DNA from: Pseudoalteromonas nigrifaciens
GTDB lineage: Bacteria > Pseudomonadota > Gammaproteobacteria > Enterobacterales > Alteromonadaceae
Assembly (NCBI RefSeq): GCF_002221505.1
Contig: NZ_CP011036.1
Location: 1,984,001-2,048,000, forward strand
DNA: 64,000 nt
Direction: 5' to 3'
A program made the translations under genes and the position numbers. Each line of letters begins with the position of its first letter. Position 1 is the stretch's first letter. The notes under the pieces were generated by a model. The model did not search any database. It was not told the DNA's origin and worked only from the letters and a program-made list of their open reading frames with translations. This document shows, in pieces, positions 60,560 through 64,000 of this stretch.

Positions 60560-62743
60560 TTAATTTACCCCAAGCGCCTTATAAACAGCATCCACAGGAT
60601 CGCTATAAAAGCTTACCTGAAACTTAGTAAACGTCTCTGCTGGGACTGATGGGATGTCACTGGCTGATGCCATTGGCAGAAGTACCTTGGTTGCTCCACC
60701 TTCTAGCGCTATTTGCATACTAGATGCGAGATCTTGCACTGGATTTACCACACCACCTAATGTAATGCTGCCAAGCACAACCATAGACTCTTGTATTGGT
60801 TTATTCATTAGAACTGAACAACTAGCAATTAAAGAAGCTAAACTTGCTGTATGACTATTGCCTGAGTTTTGTAAATCAACAAAGTGCAAGTGAAATTCGT
60901 GTTCAGAAAATCGTGAAGTCGCTGCTATACGATTTAAATTACCTTTGAAATATTCAAAACCCACCCTAACCTGTTCTTTTGCTGACGTATCAGAGCCAAA
61001 ACCTGAAGTAGAGTGCTTACCATTACCAGGTGTCATTTGAGTTTCAACTCTGTATAGCCCTAACTTGCCAGCTGCGCCTTCACTTACAAAATGAAGCACA
61101 CCAGGGTTAGCTATTCCAGCTGGTATTAGGTTTGAACCACCTTGTTCTGGAACATTGACAAAAAATTCCTCGAGTGTTTCATTATCAATATAGCTAAAGT
61201 TAACATCAAAAAATTCCATGCCGCCTATTTTTTTCAACTGTTCTTTAATTCGGCGGCGAACTTCTAAAGCATAGGTTAAACATACCCTTACATCTTCTTT
61301 AGTATATTCCCCATGAGGTACTAATAACTTTAGTAATCCAGAAGTTGTACGACGCACACCTATTACATCTCGTTGGTTTAAGTTATTTCCTAGCTTAAAG
61401 AACTTATTAATAGAGTCTGAAAACGTTGTCTTGCGCATTTCGCGCATGTATTCAGCTAAGTAATCAGTTATTAAACCAAAGCGGTCTGTGAAGAACTCAG
61501 GGCGCATTTTAGGTATTTCCCAACCAGGAATGTATCCGTGAAAACGGTCAAAAAATGCGGCATCAATCATATCATCAGGGAATGGCGCTAAAAGGTGACT
61601 CGTTTTTACTAAAGTTTCAACGCTATGGTCAATATTACCAACAAACACCATTGACGCTTTAGCTTCTATCGAATCACGGCCACGAGAGAATGAACCTGAG
61701 GCCATATAATCTTTCATGATCTGAATACCGTCTTTATCTTTAAAACGGATTCCGGCTACTTCATCAAAGGCCACAACGTCCCACATTCCCACTAAACCAA
61801 TTTGGCGAGAAGACATATTATAAAAAAGGTTAGCAACTGTAGTTTGTCCGCCCGATACCAAGAGCGAGTTAGGAGAGCACTCTTTATAAACATGCGACTT
61901 ACCTGTACCACGCGGCCCAAGTTCACAAACGTTATAGTTATTTTCAACAAATGGGATCATGCGAGCAATTAAATGCCATTTAGTTCGGTGATCTAAATTA
62001 GCAGGTTCCATTCCAATTGAGCGCAGTAACATATCGATCCACTGATCCATTGTGAATTTACGTCGAGCTTGATATACCTCTTCCATATTCATAGAAGGCA
62101 TTTGAATTGGCTTTAAGCTAAATACACTAAAAGGTGATACTTTCTGGCCTTCTTCATAGTAATAGCTAACTGTAATAATGCACCAAATACCGCCTGTTAA
62201 GAGCTTCTCGTTTTCTTTAACAATTTTATTTGGCACAACCGCATCTTTGATACCGATATTAGATAGGCTTGCTTCGTAAATATCTTTTTTCTGGTTTAGC
62301 TTAACCGTCACTTTATCAATAACTTTATGCGTGCCTTTCTCACGAATAAGCGACTTGGCTTTTTCGGCCTCATCTGGTCGAACATAGTTTTCCGTTAAGA
62401 TTTTCTTAACGTTTTTCATGCCTTCTTCAATTAAGTCATCTTCAGCAGCAGAGCAATACATACCTAAAAGGTATTCCAGTACGTATACAGGAACGTTAGC
62501 ACCTTCTTTTAACTGCTTTGTTAGATCTTTACGTACAATACGACCTTTAAATTCATTTATCATCAGCTCGTCTAGATCAATACTTCTTAGCTCCCCACGC
62601 TCAGTAAGCACAGGTGCAGTATCGTCTATAGGGTCTATCGTCGCGTCATTTTCATGCATATGAACATGTACATTAATTTCACGTTCTTGGTTGGCAACTT
62701 GGTTTTCTTGATTATCATTTTCTAAATTGTCTTTGGTTTCCAT
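60560..62743 (-). CDS. brxL: BREX protein BrxL (Lon-like AAA+ protein)
   Basis: A 727-residue protein of the type 1 BREX phage-defence system. It has an N-terminal acidic/His stretch (VHVHMHEN), then the AAA+ core with Walker A GPRGTGKSH (about 276-284) and Walker B VVAFDEVAG, and a C-terminal Lon-protease-like domain (LQNSGNSHTASLASLIASC and the late ALEGGATKVLLP). BrxL forms DNA-binding hexamer assemblies needed for restriction in studied systems. It follows pglZ by 12 bases and is the last gene of the cluster, the usual type 1 order. Confidence 0.93.
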   Translation of the reverse strand: METKDNLENDNQENQVANQEREINVHVHMHENDATIDPIDDTAPVLTERGELRSIDLDELMINEFKGRIVRKDLTKQLKEGANVPVYVLEYLLGMYCSAAEDDLIEEGMKNVKKILTENYVRPDEAEKAKSLIREKGTHKVIDKVTVKLNQKKDIYEASLSNIGIKDAVVPNKIVKENEKLLTGGIWCIITVSYYYEEGQKVSPFSVFSLKPIQMPSMNMEEVYQARRKFTMDQWIDMLLRSIGMEPANLDHRTKWHLIARMIPFVENNYNVCELGPRGTGKSHVYKECSPNSLLVSGGQTTVANLFYNMSSRQIGLVGMWDVVAFDEVAGIRFKDKDGIQIMKDYMASGSFSRGRDSIEAKASMVFVGNIDHSVETLVKTSHLLAPFPDDMIDAAFFDRFHGYIPGWEIPKMRPEFFTDRFGLITDYLAEYMREMRKTTFSDSINKFFKLGNNLNQRDVIGVRRTTSGLLKLLVPHGEYTKEDVRVCLTYALEVRRRIKEQLKKIGGMEFFDVNFSYIDNETLEEFFVNVPEQGGSNLIPAGIANPGVLHFVSEGAAGKLGLYRVETQMTPGNGKHSTSGFGSDTSAKEQVRVGFEYFKGNLNRIAATSRFSEHEFHLHFVDLQNSGNSHTASLASLIASCSVLMNKPIQESMVVLGSITLGGVVNPVQDLASSMQIALEGGATKVLLPMASASDIPSVPAETFTKFQVSFYSDPVDAVYKALGVN

Positions 62744-62755
62744 TTTATGCCTTCC

Positions 62756-64000
62756 CTAAAAAAAGTCGTCTTCAAAAGCTAAATCAATAATCACAGAGTG
62801 TGTTGTTTTTACTTTGCTCTCTGTATCTTCCATCATTAGCTTGTAGCTCACTGTGCGGTCAAAGCCGCTACCTTCTAATTTTATTTGTACGTTGCGTTTA
62901 CGATCGTCCATCTTCTCTGAAGTCGATTCAAACAATACCTTTTCACGTGAACTTACCTTTTTCCCATCGGAATCTTCAATCCATATTTCTAATTCACGGG
63001 CCTTAAATTTCTCGCCTACCGGATCTGTTTGAAGGAATTTGATCCTATCGATATTAGATACTATTTTCACAGGATTATTGAGCGGAACAGCGTTTACTTT
63101 CTGCTTTGCGTGTTTCGTTTGAGCCTTTGTATCTAACTCTCTAATTTGAAGAACAGGAACACAAATTTCCTGTGGCATAATGCCACCATGAATAAACTTG
63201 GCCCCACCAACAAAGTTAAAGCGGTTACTTCCCCTAGGGATCATAAACTCAGCATCATCACCACCTTCAACATTTACGCCAGCAGTATTAGCCAATTTGC
63301 CAGTCCAGTAATAGCTGTCTGTAGGTAAGTTTGAGCCTATTACATAACGCTTTTTGGCTTCGGTTGTGCCTGCTGGTTTTGATTTAAGCGCAGTTTTATC
63401 TGAATCGGTCACGTCCGTCATTTTAAACAAGAAACCATGATCAGCGGTAACAAGCACTCTACTACCGTTTAAGCGATTAATGATACGACCAATCAATTGC
63501 TTGATTTCATCAACGGCATCGCGAGCGGCTTCAAAGGTTTGGTTCTCAGTTACTTGCTTATCACCTATTGCGTCAATCTCATCGTGATAAATATATACCA
63601 CCTGAGTATCACGCACTTTGTCTCGGCCTTCTTGATTTGTCCAGTTAAGGACCTCATCCGCTTTAAAAGCAACACCGCCATGCTTTTCAAGAATCTTATG
63701 GCGGTTGTCATGCCCATGCACAGACATGCCATCAGCTTTATATTCTGGCTTAGTGCCAAGGTGAGCTGTCAGCTTCTGGTGAGGTAACAAGCTACCCATC
63801 CCCAATTGAGTATAAGAAGGCACAACGCCTAACTGAGACTTAATCTCAGATTTAAAGCGTTTTTCATCGTTAATCTGCTGGTGAATATCATGCGCTACCT
63901 CGTATCGAAGTGCATCGGAAATAATCACAAAAACCCGTTTAGTTTGAGTTTTGCTTAATACACCTTTTACTTCTTCACGGAAGAAGTTTTGCTGATTGTT
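62756..64000 (-). CDS. pglZ: BREX alkaline-phosphatase-like protein PglZ (C-terminal part)
   Basis: The reading frame is open through the window end, so only about the last 415 residues are seen. A GTG at 63928 is internal: coding sequence FREEVKGVLSKTQTKRVFVI continues upstream. The PglZ domain shows the metal-site residues ISDALRYE and VTADHGFLFKM, and a YHDEIDAIGD stretch. Type 1 PglZ proteins are about 830-850 residues and essential for BREX methylation and defence. The upstream BREX genes (brxA, brxB, brxC, pglX) should lie just outside the window. Confidence 0.92.
   Translation of the reverse strand, partial: NNQQNFFREEVKGVLSKTQTKRVFVIISDALRYEVAHDIHQQINDEKRFKSEIKSQLGVVPSYTQLGMGSLLPHQKLTAHLGTKPEYKADGMSVHGHDNRHKILEKHGGVAFKADEVLNWTNQEGRDKVRDTQVVYIYHDEIDAIGDKQVTENQTFEAARDAVDEIKQLIGRIINRLNGSRVLVTADHGFLFKMTDVTDSDKTALKSKPAGTTEAKKRYVIGSNLPTDSYYWTGKLANTAGVNVEGGDDAEFMIPRGSNRFNFVGGAKFIHGGIMPQEICVPVLQIRELDTKAQTKHAKQKVNAVPLNNPVKIVSNIDRIKFLQTDPVGEKFKARELEIWIEDSDGKKVSSREKVLFESTSEKMDDRKRNVQIKLEGSGFDRTVSYKLMMEDTESKVKTTHSVIIDLAFEDDFF

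Overview
The window looks like chromosomal DNA of a marine gammaproteobacterium of the Alteromonadales, most likely Pseudoalteromonas or a close relative. The evidence is the low G+C, the gene order trxB-aat-ate-infA facing clpA-clpS with cspD, a monomeric NADP isocitrate dehydrogenase, the ribE/norM divergent pair followed by a DUF3080 lipoprotein, and a colinear marine-type mer operon. This is a judgement from gene content and protein style, not from a database search.

Bases 1-22016 are ordinary core genome: alanine dehydrogenase, phosphatidylserine synthase, thioredoxin reductase, the two N-end-rule aminoacyl transferases with IF-1, ClpA/ClpS, CspD, isocitrate dehydrogenase, two secreted amidohydrolases, an HNH-like protein, DUF445 and fructosamine-kinase proteins, riboflavin synthase, a MATE pump and a DUF3080 lipoprotein. 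Genes are tightly packed and many ends carry clear rho-independent terminators. The core block ends in a tandem tRNA-Val(GAC) array (21640-22016) of three intact copies and one decayed copy.

From about 22.0 kb to the end of the window the DNA is an accessory island built beside the tRNA array, full of transposon pieces (remnants of ISNCY-, IS21-, IS110-, IS3- and ISAs1-type elements, and two near-identical full IS66 copies). Its cargo falls into five modules. (1) 23.5-29.7 kb: an OmpR-type two-component system divergent from an operon of an LtaS-like sulfatase, EptA and DgkA; the shared promoter region carries a striking array of PmrA-box-like CTTAAG half-sites at 11-bp spacing. (2) 36.4-40.0 kb: a second envelope operon, MCR-like phosphoethanolamine transferase, CDF cation exporter, PAP2 phosphatase and DgkA. 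(3) 40.2-46.5 kb: a CzcCBA-type heavy-metal RND pump with a His/Cys-rich small periplasmic protein. (4) 47.06-55.2 kb: a Tn3-family mercury transposon (resolvase, merR, merT, merP, merC, merA, merD, transposase) bounded by perfect 36-bp inverted repeats. (5) 55.5-64.0 kb: defence DNA, with an unrecognised pair of a HEPN-motif protein and a two-TM membrane protein, then brxL and the C-terminal part of pglZ of a type 1 BREX system that runs off the window end.

Modules 1 and 2 both combine a phosphoethanolamine transferase with DgkA. Transfer of phosphoethanolamine from phosphatidylethanolamine to lipid A releases diacylglycerol, which DgkA recycles, so both operons look like self-contained lipid A remodelling units giving cationic-peptide resistance. 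The two IS66 copies are direct repeats flanking about 22 kb (modules 2-4 and the HEPN pair), so this segment could behave as one exchangeable block.
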